Position numbers and translations under genes: made by a program. A stretch of DNA of 64,000 nucleotides from Psychrosphaera aestuarii. Its GTDB lineage: Bacteria; Pseudomonadota; Gammaproteobacteria; Enterobacterales; Alteromonadaceae. The stretch lies in NCBI RefSeq assembly GCF_017948405.1, contig NZ_CP072844.1:930001-994000 (forward strand), written 5' to 3'. Position 1 is the stretch's first letter, and the number at the start of each line of letters is the position of its first letter. Below are positions 27,695 to 37,818 of the stretch, in pieces. The notes beneath the pieces are model-generated. The model did no database searches. It was not told where the DNA came from and was given only the letters and a program-made list of their open reading frames with translations.

Positions 27695-28537
27695 ATGTCT
27701 ACAGAAAATGCACTATTAACAATTTTGGTTGAAAAGATTCAAAGTGACTCTTTAGTACTGCCTACGTTACCAGAAATAGCGATTAAAATTAGAGAAGCAG
27801 CAGACGATCCAGATGTAAACCTTCATATGATGGCCAACGTTATCTCACAGGATCCCGCTTTGTCTGCCCGTTTAGTAAAAGTGGCTAATAGCGCTTTTAT
27901 GGGGCGTTCAGTAAAAGTTGATTCGCTAAATCAAGCCGTTACTAGAATAGGTCTTCGACAAATAAAAAATATTGCGACAGCGATAGCGATGGAGCAATTA
28001 TTCGTTTCTAAAAATGAACTTGTTCGCGAATACATGCAAAAGTCTTGGGAAAAAACGGTAAATGTAGCTTGTGTCGCAATTGCTACCATGCAGAAATGGG
28101 AAAAAGGTCATAAACATACTTCAATTAATATTGATACATTAACACTAGCCGCGTTAGTTCACAGTATCGGCGTACTGCCAATACTTACAGAAGCCGAGCG
28201 ACATGAAGAGGTGTTTGCTAATCCAAGCTTTTTGGAAGCTGCCATTAAGAGAATGGGCGGTAAACTAGGGGGCGCTATCATGCGTTCTTGGGGTTTTAGT
28301 GGTGACTTTATTGAAATTGCCGAAAAGTGGAATGATCTAGAGTATAAAACGCAAAGCGTAAGTTATATAGACTTTGTTCGAGTTGGAGCCTTGTATCATG
28401 ATGTATTATGCAAAGGCCAAGCGGATATAGATAAGTACGAATTTTATGTAGAGAAAGGCGTTGTTGAAGATATTGAATACTTTAAGTCCGACGAGTTTAA
28501 TAAAGCACTATTGGACATAAAGAGTGTTTTTTCATAG
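27695..28537 (+). CDS. HDOD domain protein
   Basis: The 280-residue protein is a stand-alone HDOD domain (LPTLPEIAIKIREAADDPDV, then VISQDPALSARLVKVANSAFMG and VDSLNQAVTRIGLRQIKNIA), a relative of HD phosphohydrolases. HDOD proteins usually lack phosphodiesterase activity and act in signalling or stress responses. No GGDEF, EAL or receiver domain is attached. It is monocistronic, between tyrA and the convergent rdgC, and ends at a terminator. The function is not recognised. Confidence 0.85.
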   Translation: MSTENALLTILVEKIQSDSLVLPTLPEIAIKIREAADDPDVNLHMMANVISQDPALSARLVKVANSAFMGRSVKVDSLNQAVTRIGLRQIKNIATAIAMEQLFVSKNELVREYMQKSWEKTVNVACVAIATMQKWEKGHKHTSINIDTLTLAALVHSIGVLPILTEAERHEEVFANPSFLEAAIKRMGGKLGGAIMRSWGFSGDFIEIAEKWNDLEYKTQSVSYIDFVRVGALYHDVLCKGQADIDKYEFYVEKGVVEDIEYFKSDEFNKALLDIKSVFS

Positions 28538-28587
28538 TTGATACTGTCTTACGGTACCAAGGTTCTTTATGACAGATAAAACGTAAG

Positions 28588-28619
28588 TAAAAAAGCTAAC
28601 CATTAGGTTAGCTTTTTGT
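28588..28619. terminator. Bidirectional terminator between the HDOD gene and rdgC
   Basis: Arms AAAAGCTAAC (28591-28600) and GTTAGCTTTT (28607-28616) with loop CATTAG, A before and T after. It serves the HDOD gene and possibly the converging rdgC. Confidence 0.85.
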
Positions 28620-28674
28620 TTTAAGGAGTACAGTCTCTATGAACCGTCAGGGCAATTCGCGTCATTACCACGAA

Positions 28675-29583
28675 TTAATTTTCGCCACTTGATACATCCC
28701 ATACAGATACTAAGTCATTTAGTAGGTTATTTAATTCACCTGTCATTAATGCAAAGTCCGCATCAAATTTCGCTAATTTATCATCTGATGGTACATCGTC
28801 AGTTTGTTCTTTTACTATGTCTAAAAACTTGATTTGTTTAATAGCCGCTTCTTCATTTATTACAAATTTTGCTTTTTCATCCCAAACTAGGCCTAGCTTG
28901 TGTACAAATTTACCATTTGTGATATGAAGTTGTACTTCTTCTTCAGTGACATCATGATTTTTTAATTTAGCGACGGCAGCTTCTTCATCCAACGCTTTTA
29001 ATTCAATATCGCTAGCGAATTGGAATGGACTTGGTAAAGCGTCATTTTTAACCCAGTTTGTCATTGCAAGCATCAAATCTTGCTCGGGTTTTAATGGAAG
29101 AATAGGCAATGAACCAATACATTGTCTTAGCATTGCAAGCAGGTTTTCTGCTTTATTAGCACTGCTGCTATTTACAACAACCCACTGGTTTTTTATATCT
29201 ATGTAAGCGTATAAACGGCTACTTTTAGAGAAGGCTTTTGGTAGCAAAGTTTGAACAATTTCTTCTTTAATTGATTGTTGCTCTTTTTTGCCAACTTTCT
29301 GGCCACGCTCTTGCTGTATAAGTTGGACTTTCTCTTCTAAAGCTTCTTTTACAACAGATGACGGTAAAATTTTTTCTTCAGTCTTCAAGCAAACTAAAAA
29401 TGTATTACCTGCTGCATGTAATAGTCCTTCAGTGCCTGGTATTGCAGGTACCCAGCCTTGCTTAAGCTGATCTTGACTACCACAAGGTCTAAAAAGGTGG
29501 TCTTGTAAGTGATTAGTAATTTCGTCAGCGGATAATTCAAAAGGCTTGGTAAATTTATAAATGAAGGCGTTGTTAAACCACAT
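28675..29583 (-). CDS. rdgC: Recombination-associated protein RdgC
   Basis: RdgC is a ring-shaped DNA-binding protein that limits RecA activity. The 302-residue product has the usual length and starts MWFNNAFIYKFTKPF, like other RdgC proteins. It also has RPCGSQDQLKQGWVPAI, FLVCLKTEEKILPSSV and the C-terminal KLGLVWDEKAKFVINEEA. It is preceded on the same strand by a sensor kinase 81 bases away, but they are not clearly co-transcribed. Confidence 0.96.
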   Translation of the reverse strand: MWFNNAFIYKFTKPFELSADEITNHLQDHLFRPCGSQDQLKQGWVPAIPGTEGLLHAAGNTFLVCLKTEEKILPSSVVKEALEEKVQLIQQERGQKVGKKEQQSIKEEIVQTLLPKAFSKSSRLYAYIDIKNQWVVVNSSSANKAENLLAMLRQCIGSLPILPLKPEQDLMLAMTNWVKNDALPSPFQFASDIELKALDEEAAVAKLKNHDVTEEEVQLHITNGKFVHKLGLVWDEKAKFVINEEAAIKQIKFLDIVKEQTDDVPSDDKLAKFDADFALMTGELNNLLNDLVSVWDVSSGEN

Positions 29584-29664
29584 ACAGCTAATTCTCTATA
29601 ATAAACAGGGACTGAATCATATCAAACTAGCAGTATTTAACACCTGAATTTTTTGATAAAAGAC

Positions 29665-31431
29665 CTAACTAAAAGACTTTGGGATCTTAATATTATAAGT
29701 CAAGCCTTCACCAATTTGGCTTTGAGCTGTTATTTCGCCGTGAAGCGTTTGCGTTACTATATTGTAGGCGATATTGGTACCTAACCCTGAGCCGCCTTCA
29801 TCTCTTTTGGTCGTATAGAAAGGGTCAAATAGCTGATTAATTTGATCCCCACTGATACCGTGGCCGTTGTCTTTGTAAACAATGTGTATTTGATCTATGT
29901 CGTCAGATACGTCAATTTCAATTTGTCCTTCTTTCATGTCTTCAAAACCATGAATAACGCTATTGATTATAAAGTTTGTAAATATTTGTGAAATAGCGCC
30001 AGCGGTAATGGAGAGCTCTAAATCTAAAGGACAATTTATAACGACGTTGTGTTGACCTCGTTTGAGTTCGGGTTTTAAAGACGCAACAATTTCGTGTAAG
30101 TAAGAGTTAATATTGATTACTCGATTCACTTCACTCGTTTGATCTACCGCAATTTGCTTGAAGCTTGCAATGAGTTCACTGGCTCGCTGCAGGTTATTAG
30201 ACAACAATTCAGTACTTAGTTTGCTTTCCAATAAAAAGTTTTTCATATCATTGGCGCTAAGCGTTTGATTAGTTAGCTTTGCTTCTATCTCTTTTATACG
30301 CTCGGTTAGTACACTCGTTGCCGTGACACTAACGCCAATTGGCGTGTTTACATCATGCGTAATACCCGCCACTAGCCCACCTAGTGCAGCAAATTTTTCT
30401 GACTCCACGAGCTTGCCGTGTGCAAGTTTCAGTGTTTCTATCGTACTTTCTAGTTCATGAGTCTTTGTTAAAAGTTGATTTTCAGTGCTATTGCGTGTTT
30501 CTATTTCTTGCTTTAGAACATTTTGATTACTTTCAAGTTGATATTTTTGTCGCTGTAAGTCCATCATCGCCTGACTCAAATTGGCTGTCTTCTTAGCCAC
30601 CTCTTGTTCTAATAACAAGTTTTGTTGGTCAAGCATGTCGTTACTTTTCAGAAGCTGTTTTTGAGTTTGTTTAAGTTTTTCTTGTGACTCTGAAAATTGC
30701 GCAATGAGATCATTAAATGAACTTTGGATAACATCGAGCTCACTACCTTTTAAGCGGTTAACATTTAACTTAACGTTAGATAAATTATTCAGATCAATGG
30801 ACTGTAACTGCTCTACAAGATCGCCCAATGGGTTCGTAAGATGTTTTCTAAATGCCATCATAAATAGCAAAACTAGGAATGTTGTTTTTGCAAATGCACT
30901 TCCTAGCATAAAATAAATGCTTAGCAGTATCCGATCAACAACGACATCACGAGATGAAAATAAAGTAACATCTCCAACTAACGTGCTTCGACCAGAAAAC
31001 TCAAAAACCAAAGGGAACCGATAACCAAATAAGCCATTTGCCCCTGAGATCATTTTTCCACCGTGGGCGAGATCTGACTCTTCTTCGATCACGTCAAACT
31101 CAGAATTTCCTAATTCAGTTAGTAACTCACCATATTCGTTGCGTATTAGTACGCCCTCAATTTTGGGCATAGCCACTAACCCTTCAGAAATAGAAATGAC
31201 TTGTGGTGTGTTTAACTCCCAGATGGCTCGAGTAAGACTTCGGCTAAAAGTATTTTCTAAGGTACGTAACTCTTTAGCAATATAAGCTTTCGTATTAACA
31301 TATTCAGCCAATAATTGGACACAGGTAACAGCAAAAGTTAAGACAAAATATAGGGACAATACACTCACCAGTAATCGTCTTGAAATGCTTTGTTTTTGCT
31401 TCATTAATATGGCGGTCCTAGGTTGTGACAT
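29665..31431 (-). CDS. Orphan membrane sensor histidine kinase
   Basis: The 588-residue protein has a membrane segment at about residues 20-45, a periplasmic sensing region, a second membrane segment at about 175-200, a HAMP-like linker, a long coiled coil (about 240-340), and a kinase core. The phospho-acceptor is His359 in GITHDVNTPIG. The ATPase part has FTNFIINSVIHGF, DNGHGISGDQI, LFDPFYTTK and GGSGLGTNIAYN. The HDVNTP form of the H-box marks a distinct kinase group. No response regulator lies next to it, so its partner and signal are unknown. Confidence 0.9.
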   Translation of the reverse strand: MSQPRTAILMKQKQSISRRLLVSVLSLYFVLTFAVTCVQLLAEYVNTKAYIAKELRTLENTFSRSLTRAIWELNTPQVISISEGLVAMPKIEGVLIRNEYGELLTELGNSEFDVIEEESDLAHGGKMISGANGLFGYRFPLVFEFSGRSTLVGDVTLFSSRDVVVDRILLSIYFMLGSAFAKTTFLVLLFMMAFRKHLTNPLGDLVEQLQSIDLNNLSNVKLNVNRLKGSELDVIQSSFNDLIAQFSESQEKLKQTQKQLLKSNDMLDQQNLLLEQEVAKKTANLSQAMMDLQRQKYQLESNQNVLKQEIETRNSTENQLLTKTHELESTIETLKLAHGKLVESEKFAALGGLVAGITHDVNTPIGVSVTATSVLTERIKEIEAKLTNQTLSANDMKNFLLESKLSTELLSNNLQRASELIASFKQIAVDQTSEVNRVININSYLHEIVASLKPELKRGQHNVVINCPLDLELSITAGAISQIFTNFIINSVIHGFEDMKEGQIEIDVSDDIDQIHIVYKDNGHGISGDQINQLFDPFYTTKRDEGGSGLGTNIAYNIVTQTLHGEITAQSQIGEGLTYNIKIPKSFS

Positions 31432-31568
31432 GAATAAATTAAAGAATTAAAACAGAATAATAGTAACTTAGTTTCTACTATGTCTATGTTATAACAAAAA
31501 TAAGTTAATTTAACTAACTCTTATATCCTAGTAGAATGTGAAAAACTTGCCCACTAAAAGAAATATTT

Positions 31569-32240
31569 ATGATAGAAAATACCAATTGGACTCAGTTTTT
31601 TAACCAACAGAAATGTCAGCCATATTATGAGCAGTTAACAAAGCAAGTTGAGGAAGCACGCAACAGTCATGCAACTATTTTCCCGCCTTCGAATCAAGTG
31701 TTTACGGCCTTTGAATTAACGCCAATAAATGAAATTAAGGTTGTTATTTTAGGTCAAGATCCATATCACGGATTAGGTCAGGCAAATGGTCTTAGTTTTT
31801 CGGTCAGTAAAGGCCAAAAAATCCCTCCATCATTACGTAATATTTATAAAGAATTAGCGTTAGAGTATGAAGACTTTGAAACTCCAAAGCATGGTGATTT
31901 GAGCTCATGGGCAGAGCAAGGCGTGCTATTACTAAACGCAGTTTTAACTGTTGAAGAGGGTAAGGCTAATTCGCATAAAGATTATGGCTGGCATACGTTC
32001 ACAGACAATGCGATTAAATATATAAATGAAAATACAAAAGATGTTGTGTTTATATTATGGGGTGCGTTTGCGCAAAAAAAAGAGGTGTTGATTGATTTAA
32101 CGAGACATTCTGTTTTGAAGTCAGTACATCCCTCACCGCTTTCAGCAAGAAGAGGCTTTTTTGGTTGTAACCACTTTAAAATGGCTAACCAAATACTAGA
32201 AAGTAAAGGTAAGACCAAGGTGAATTGGTACTTACCTTGA
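31569..32240 (+). CDS. ung: Uracil-DNA glycosylase
   Basis: Ung removes uracil from DNA. The 223-residue family 1 enzyme has LGQDPYHG with the catalytic Asp64 and HPSPLSARRGFFGC with His187, the same numbers as in E. coli. FSVSKGQKIPPSLRNIYKEL also fits. It is divergent from the histidine kinase gene and converges with a small gene on the other strand. Confidence 0.98.
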   Translation: MIENTNWTQFFNQQKCQPYYEQLTKQVEEARNSHATIFPPSNQVFTAFELTPINEIKVVILGQDPYHGLGQANGLSFSVSKGQKIPPSLRNIYKELALEYEDFETPKHGDLSSWAEQGVLLLNAVLTVEEGKANSHKDYGWHTFTDNAIKYINENTKDVVFILWGAFAQKKEVLIDLTRHSVLKSVHPSPLSARRGFFGCNHFKMANQILESKGKTKVNWYLP

Positions 32241-32253
32241 TTACTTTGTTACC

Positions 32254-32436
32254 TTAAAACTCTAAATCTGCAAGATCGTAGTCTGCAGATGGGTCTATAT
32301 CCTTAAGTTCATTGCGCAATCGGTATTTGTCTTTTATTGACTCGATTTCGCGCCATTTGCGTTTTGCTCCTCGTTTACTCGCGCGTTTACCAGTATCGTT
32401 TAAAGCATTTTCAAACAACTCAGCTAGCCCTTCCAT
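32254..32436 (-). CDS. DUF3545 family small protein
   Basis: This is a 60-residue, highly charged protein. The basic middle, KRASKRGAKRKWREIE, is followed by an acidic end, and the whole fits the DUF3545 family known mainly from marine gammaproteobacteria. It lies 13 bases from the converging ung. An AAGGGGGC-type ribosome site precedes the ATG on the minus strand. The function is unknown; the basic patch suggests nucleic-acid or ribosome contact, which is only a guess. Confidence 0.75.
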   Translation of the reverse strand: MEGLAELFENALNDTGKRASKRGAKRKWREIESIKDKYRLRNELKDIDPSADYDLADLEF

Positions 32437-32637
32437 ATCGGCCCCCTTAACGTCTAATTATTATTGTTATAAGGATGATAGGTGGTGGATAGTCACACAC
32501 CTAAAATGCACAAATTCGTTTTATCATAACGGGGGATAATGTAAAGACAAAAAGTGAAAAAAATATGAACAATTCTTGAAAGATATATGAACAATAGTGG
32601 TTTATTTATTGTTCGCTCAGATGTCTTTTTACCTAAG

Positions 32638-33552
32638 TTATTGTTGCTTAGCCTTTTTTAATCTTTGGTGCAGACCTGTCGTTAGCATAACGCCAGTTAA
32701 GATTAAAATTCCGCCAAAAAACATATTAATAAATAATGGCTCGTTTAAAAATGTACTGCCAAAAAAGACACCAAAGATAGGTATTAGGTAGGTGACCGAC
32801 ATAGCAATCGTTGGGCTGGTAAATTCTATTAATCGATAGAACAGAATATAGGCAAACCCAGTGCATAAGGCGCCCAATATAATTAGAGCTACCCAAGCGT
32901 GCAGCGAAACAGACATTAAATGAGTTATTGTGTCTCCTATAAAAAAGACAGGCAACACGATAAATGCACCAACAAACATAGTTCCGGAGGCAACAAGCAG
33001 GGCCGGTACGTTGTTTAGGTGTCGCTTTGAATAATTGGATGAAATGCCATACATACAAGTGGCGGTAATTACGGCACAAATCGCTAAGACATCATTATCA
33101 AAACTAAGCGACAATTTATGCAGTGTTAATACTATGACACCGATAAACCCAAGCAATAAACCGAACCAGCCACTTTTAGGTAATATAGCGTTAAATAACA
33201 CCACCCCAAAAAAAGCGCCCCATAACGGCGTAGTTGCGTTTACGATTGATGCTAAGCCAGCCTCTAAGGTTAGAGCCGCATAGGCAAACAGAAAAAACGG
33301 AATAACTGAATTACCGACACTCACTATGATTAAATTTTTCCACAGGGTCTTTTTTTCTTGTTGTGGAAGAGGCGGGATATGCTTAGTTGCAACGATGATA
33401 AACACCGGAAGTAGCGTTATACCAGCAATGACAACACGTAATGCCGCCATATTAATAGCACCAAACTCGGGTGATGCTATTCGCATAAATAGAAATGAAG
33501 CGCCCCATATAGCCGCTAATAGAACAAGTTCTAGATAATACTTAGGGTTCAC
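32638..33552 (-). CDS. EamA-family DMT transporter
   Basis: The 304-residue product has ten predicted membrane helices in two EamA repeats. Typical segments are LVLLAAIWGASFLFMRIASP at the start and PLWGAFFGVVLFNAILP near the middle. DMT exporters move amino acids, metabolites or drugs, and the substrate cannot be told. It starts 26 bases after the pgi stop on the same strand, so it may be transcribed with tal-pgi. Confidence 0.9.
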   Translation of the reverse strand: MNPKYYLELVLLAAIWGASFLFMRIASPEFGAINMAALRVVIAGITLLPVFIIVATKHIPPLPQQEKKTLWKNLIIVSVGNSVIPFFLFAYAALTLEAGLASIVNATTPLWGAFFGVVLFNAILPKSGWFGLLLGFIGVIVLTLHKLSLSFDNDVLAICAVITATCMYGISSNYSKRHLNNVPALLVASGTMFVGAFIVLPVFFIGDTITHLMSVSLHAWVALIILGALCTGFAYILFYRLIEFTSPTIAMSVTYLIPIFGVFFGSTFLNEPLFINMFFGGILILTGVMLTTGLHQRLKKAKQQ

Positions 33553-33578
33553 TTCATATCCTTATGATGGCTGTTCTG

Positions 33579-35222
33579 TTAATTGACGTGAGATTTAAAT
33601 AAATCGACAAGCTGCTGAGTAGATGAATCGAGAGAATCGACCGTTTCCCCTTTGATAGCACTTAGCACTGTGTCGCCAAGTACTTTACCTAACTCAACGC
33701 CCCATTGATCAAAACTATTCACATTCCAAATGACGCCTTGAACAAAGACCTTATGTTCGTATAGAGCAACTAGCGCCCCGATTTGTTTTGGCGTTAACGA
33801 TTCCATTAACAATGTATTAGATGGTCTGTTGCCTGGCATTCTTTTGTGAACAGCTAATGTTGCAGCTTCTTCAACTGAGAAACCTTTTGCAATTAACTTT
33901 TGATTCACTTCATTAATCGTTTCACCTTGCATTAATGCTTGAGTTTGAGCAAAGCAATTTGCTGCTAACATTTGGTGATGTTCGACTTCGCTATGGTTAG
34001 GAACAATCGGCATAATGAAGTCAGCTGGTATAACTGTATTTCCTTGATGCATTAACTGGTGGAAAGCATGTTGTCCATTTGTACCTTCACCACCCCAAAT
34101 GATAGGCCCTGTTGCGTAATCAATCGGATTATTATCCATGTCGGTAGACTTACCGTTAGACTCCATATCTAACTGCTGAACATAAGCTGGAAAACCACGT
34201 AAATAATGGCTGTAAGGCAGTAGAACATGGGCTTGACTACCAAACATATTTCTATACCAAACACCGAGTACGCCCATAATTACAGGTAAGTTATCTTGCA
34301 ATGGCGCAGTTTGAAAATGAACATCCATCTCATGACCGCCCGCTAAAATCTCCGCAAAATTGTCGTAACCTAAGGCAAGTGCAATAGGTAAACCGATAGC
34401 CGACCACAAAGAGTAACGGCCGCCTACCCAGTCCCACATTGGGAAGATATTGTCAGGGTCTATACCAAACTCTGTTGCTTTGCTGATGTTGCTCGATACG
34501 CACATAAAGTGCTTGCTGATATCTGAGAATTCAGCGCCTTGAGCTAACAACCAATCACGCGCCGTTTCTGTATTTTTTAACGTTTCTTGAGTGGTAAAAG
34601 ACTTGGAACTCATTACAACCAAAGTTGTTTCAGCATTAAGTTTTTTAAGCACATCGGTAATATGATGCGCGTCGACATTGGCAACAAAGTGAACATTAAG
34701 CGACGATACTTTATAAGGCTTTAACGCTTCGGTGATGATTTTAGGCCCGAGAAATGAACCACCAATGCCAATTGCAACAACATCGGTAAACACTTTGCCG
34801 GTATAGCCTTTGCGCTGACCAGAATGTACTTCGTCAACAAAAGATTTTATTTTAAATAGTGTTTCATGCACTTCATCAACCACATTAACGCCGTCGACCA
34901 GCACGGACTTGTGTTTAGGTTGACGTAACGCAGTATGCAATACTGCTCGTTGCTCGGTTGTATTAATAATGCCGCCAGTAAACATGGATTTGGTTTTTTC
35001 AGCTAAACCTGAGTCATTGGCAAGTTCTAAAAGTGCATTAAATGCACTTTCATCAATGTTATTTTTTGAAAAGTCTAATGTAAAACCACAGGCCTTACGC
35101 GTGTAAGTTTTTGCTCGCGCTTTGTCTTTTGCAAACAAATCTTTCATGTGTACATTTTGTAGACGTTCAAAATGCGGTTTCAACGAATCTAAGATATCTT
35201 GATTCATAGCAGACTGATTCAT
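33579..35222 (-). CDS. pgi: Glucose-6-phosphate isomerase
   Basis: Pgi interconverts glucose 6-phosphate and fructose 6-phosphate. The 547-residue product has the family length. Signatures include [60 protein letters not shown] and [11 protein letters not shown] with the catalytic lysine. A second Met at residue 6 is also possible as the start. It lies 12 bases after tal, so tal and pgi form a sugar-phosphate operon. Confidence 0.97.
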   Translation of the reverse strand: MNQSAMNQDILDSLKPHFERLQNVHMKDLFAKDKARAKTYTRKACGFTLDFSKNNIDESAFNALLELANDSGLAEKTKSMFTGGIINTTEQRAVLHTALRQPKHKSVLVDGVNVVDEVHETLFKIKSFVDEVHSGQRKGYTGKVFTDVVAIGIGGSFLGPKIITEALKPYKVSSLNVHFVANVDAHHITDVLKKLNAETTLVVMSSKSFTTQETLKNTETARDWLLAQGAEFSDISKHFMCVSSNISKATEFGIDPDNIFPMWDWVGGRYSLWSAIGLPIALALGYDNFAEILAGGHEMDVHFQTAPLQDNLPVIMGVLGVWYRNMFGSQAHVLLPYSHYLRGFPAYVQQLDMESNGKSTDMDNNPIDYATGPIIWGGEGTNGQHAFHQLMHQGNTVIPADFIMPIVPNHSEVEHHQMLAANCFAQTQALMQGETINEVNQKLIAKGFSVEEAATLAVHKRMPGNRPSNTLLMESLTPKQIGALVALYEHKVFVQGVIWNVNSFDQWGVELGKVLGDTVLSAIKGETVDSLDSSTQQLVDLFKSHVN

Positions 35223-35234
35223 ATTTAATAGACC

Positions 35235-36188
35235 TTAAAGTTTTGCAGTTAACAATGCTTCTAGTTTTACCTGATCTTTCGCAAAGTTACTTATGCCCTC
35301 GGCTAGCTTTTGCGTCGCCATTGGATCTTCATTATGCTCCCAACGAAACTCTGCTTCAGTCATTTTATTCGGGCGCTCAGATTTGTTGCCTTCAAAAGAT
35401 AACGCTTTCGGCAAAGGCTGCTCAATTGCGTCTAATTCTTCTAATAAAGCCGGTGCTATTGTTAAGCGATCACATCCAGCTAGAGCCATTATTTCATCTA
35501 CGTTTCTAAAGCTTGCACCCATAACGACGGTTTCATAGCCGTGTTGCTTATAGTACTGGTAAATGTTGCGGACTGAGATCACACCCGGATCTTCCTCGCC
35601 ACTAAACACTTGCTGCTCACCGTTCGCTTTATACCAATCTAAGATTCGTCCGACAAACGGTGAAATTAGAAATACGTTAGCTTCGGCACACGCCCTTGCT
35701 TGAGCGAAACTAAATAACAAGGTTAAGTTACACTGTATGCCTTGTTGCTCTAATATTTCGGCTGCTTTGATGCCTTCCCACGTTGAAGCCATTTTAATTA
35801 ATACGCGATCACGGCCGATACCCGCTTGTTCATAAAGTTCGATTAATCTTAGCGCTTTAGTAACGGTTTTGTCCGTATCAAAAGATAGCCTTGCATCTAC
35901 TTCTGTAGAAATGCGGCCAGGAATTAGCGCGTTAATTTCTTTACCAATTAACACGGCTAGCTGATCCGAGGTATCTTCTAATTGCTGAGCTTTGTCATTT
36001 GATTGTTGTTTTGCCCACGCCACTGCTTGATCGATATACTTTGAGTATTCTGGGATTTGAGCTGCTTTTAATAACAGTGAAGGGTTTGTTGTTGCGTCAA
36101 CTGGACGGAACTTTGCAATTGCTTCAATTTCACCGGTGTCAGCAACAACAGTGGTCATTTCTCTTAATTGTTTTAATACACTAGACAT
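35235..36188 (-). CDS. tal: Transaldolase
   Basis: Transaldolase of the pentose phosphate pathway transfers dihydroxyacetone units. The 317-residue product has [15 protein letters not shown] near the N-terminus and [17 protein letters not shown] with the Schiff-base Lys132, the E. coli position. Length matches TalB. A GGAAGA-type ribosome site precedes the ATG. It is the first gene of tal-pgi. Confidence 0.97.
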   Translation of the reverse strand: MSSVLKQLREMTTVVADTGEIEAIAKFRPVDATTNPSLLLKAAQIPEYSKYIDQAVAWAKQQSNDKAQQLEDTSDQLAVLIGKEINALIPGRISTEVDARLSFDTDKTVTKALRLIELYEQAGIGRDRVLIKMASTWEGIKAAEILEQQGIQCNLTLLFSFAQARACAEANVFLISPFVGRILDWYKANGEQQVFSGEEDPGVISVRNIYQYYKQHGYETVVMGASFRNVDEIMALAGCDRLTIAPALLEELDAIEQPLPKALSFEGNKSERPNKMTEAEFRWEHNEDPMATQKLAEGISNFAKDQVKLEALLTAKL

Positions 36189-36474
36189 TTTATCTTCCTG
36201 AAAACTTTTTGTGCCGAATAGACGTAGAATTGATTACTTTCTGGACACTAACAGTATAGTTAGCTTTGCGGCATTATGATGATTATTACTTGATGGTAAA
36301 ACTACAAAGAAAGACAGATTTATTCAAGCATGATTCGTAATTAAACCACGGTTTTTGTAGACTATCAGCAGAAATTAAGCAAAACGATCGTAAAATTACG
36401 ACAATTCCTTTTTACGGCTGTTAATGATCACATTATTACGCGACGTAAATATAATTTAAGTTAATGAGAGAAAC

Positions 36475-36960
36475 ATGAATACAGTTTCAAACGAATCAAC
36501 AATTGACTCATCACTACAAAGTACGGTTACTCTATTTAGTTATTGTGGGTTGTTACCATTTTTATACTTTGCAGCTTGTGCTTGGTTCCCAGGGTTAAAT
36601 TTATTTGAAACCGAGCCATTAACCGTTTTTAGGGCATATAGTGCCGTCATTCTCAGCTTCTTGGCTGGCACGCTGTGGGTGTTCGGATTAATTGCAACGC
36701 AATATCAACAGCAAGTTGAAGTGCGAAGCAAAAGTTTAATTTGGTCCGCTATATTTCTGTCGGTGATCGCTTGGGGAAATCTATTTATCGCCGGTAAGGC
36801 CGCACTTTTTGTAGCAGGCTTGTTATTTTTAGTGGTTTGGCAAATAGAGCAAAAAACTGAGTTAACAAAGTGTTATCCAGCTTGGTATACTGAACTTAGA
36901 GCAAAGCTAAGCATGATAGTGGGCGCCCTACATATTATTATCTGGTTAACTATTAGCTAA
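36475..36960 (+). CDS. DUF3429 family membrane protein
   Basis: The 161-residue product has about five hydrophobic segments (LFSYCGLLPFLYFAACAWF, then YSAVILSFLAGTLWVFGLI and LFVAGLLFLVVW). It fits the DUF3429 family of small integral membrane proteins with no assigned role. It is 74 bases before yaaA on the same strand. The gap before it (36189-36474) holds the divergent start regions of tal and this gene, and I see no gene in it. Confidence 0.75.
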   Translation: MNTVSNESTIDSSLQSTVTLFSYCGLLPFLYFAACAWFPGLNLFETEPLTVFRAYSAVILSFLAGTLWVFGLIATQYQQQVEVRSKSLIWSAIFLSVIAWGNLFIAGKAALFVAGLLFLVVWQIEQKTELTKCYPAWYTELRAKLSMIVGALHIIIWLTIS

Positions 36961-37034
36961 CGCTTTGCTGAATACGCGATGCCGTAACCAGCAATTATGA
37001 CCTTTTCAAATTTAAATATAAGAAGCGACTTTCT

Positions 37035-37811
37035 ATGTTATACGTAATTTCTCCAGCAAAAAATTTAGACTATGAGACGGCCCCAGCGACGAACAAATAT
37101 ACTCAGCCGGAACTTATGTCGGATGCAACAGAATTAGCTGATGTGTGCAAGCAGTTAACGCCTCAAGACCTTAGTTCGTTAATGCATATAAGTGATAAGC
37201 TAGCAGGACTAAATGTCGCCCGCTTTGCCGAGTGGCAACCAGACTTCACACCTAAAAATGCAAAACAAGCCGTGCTAGCATTTAATGGCGATGTGTATAC
37301 CGGGCTTGAAGCTGAGTCGTTCAGTGATGATGACTTTGAATACGCACAGCAACACCTCCGTATTTTATCAGGGCTGTACGGTGTATTAAAACCATTAGAC
37401 TTAATGCAACCTTATCGACTAGAGATGGGAACAAAACTGACCAATCCTCGTGGTGAAAACCTTTACCATTTTTGGGGTGATATCGTAACCAACAAAATTA
37501 ATGAACAAATTGACGCTGTTAGCGCCCCTTATTTAGTAAACTTAGCTTCAACCGAATATTTTAAGTCAGTAAAGAAAAAGCAATTAAACGCTAAGTTAAT
37601 TACACCAACGTTTAAAGACTGGAAAAATGGTCAGTATAAAATGATCAGCTTTTACGCCAAAAAAGCCAGAGGCATGATGGTGCAATACTTAATTAAAAAC
37701 AAAGTAGAAACGCTGGATGATTTATTAAAGTTTGATATGGCCGGTTATGAATACAACGCGGAGCTATCAAAACCAGACGCGCCTTGCTTTACCAGAAAAG
37801 AAACTGACTGA
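37035..37811 (+). CDS. yaaA: Peroxide stress protein YaaA
   Basis: YaaA proteins reduce iron and DNA damage during hydrogen peroxide stress. The 258-residue product starts MLYVISPAKNLDYE and has LAFNGDVYTGLEA, RILSGLYGVLKPLDLMQPYRLEMGT (split here by position: about residues 115-140), YFKSVKKKQL and ARGMMVQYLI, all typical of the UPF0246 family. The next gene begins seven bases after its stop. Confidence 0.95.
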   Translation: MLYVISPAKNLDYETAPATNKYTQPELMSDATELADVCKQLTPQDLSSLMHISDKLAGLNVARFAEWQPDFTPKNAKQAVLAFNGDVYTGLEAESFSDDDFEYAQQHLRILSGLYGVLKPLDLMQPYRLEMGTKLTNPRGENLYHFWGDIVTNKINEQIDAVSAPYLVNLASTEYFKSVKKKQLNAKLITPTFKDWKNGQYKMISFYAKKARGMMVQYLIKNKVETLDDLLKFDMAGYEYNAELSKPDAPCFTRKETD

Positions 37812-37818
37812 AGCTAAT

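Noticed and set aside
36425..36443. Possible ECF promoter (TGATC then CGTAA) before the DUF3429 gene
   Set aside because: The spacing is 14 bases, not 17, and a normal sigma-70 -10-like TATAAT overlaps the region.
37732..37818. Upstream ATG for the D-lactate dehydrogenase
   Set aside because: It lies inside yaaA in another frame and adds 29 residues unlike the family; the ATG at 37819 right after the yaaA stop is better.
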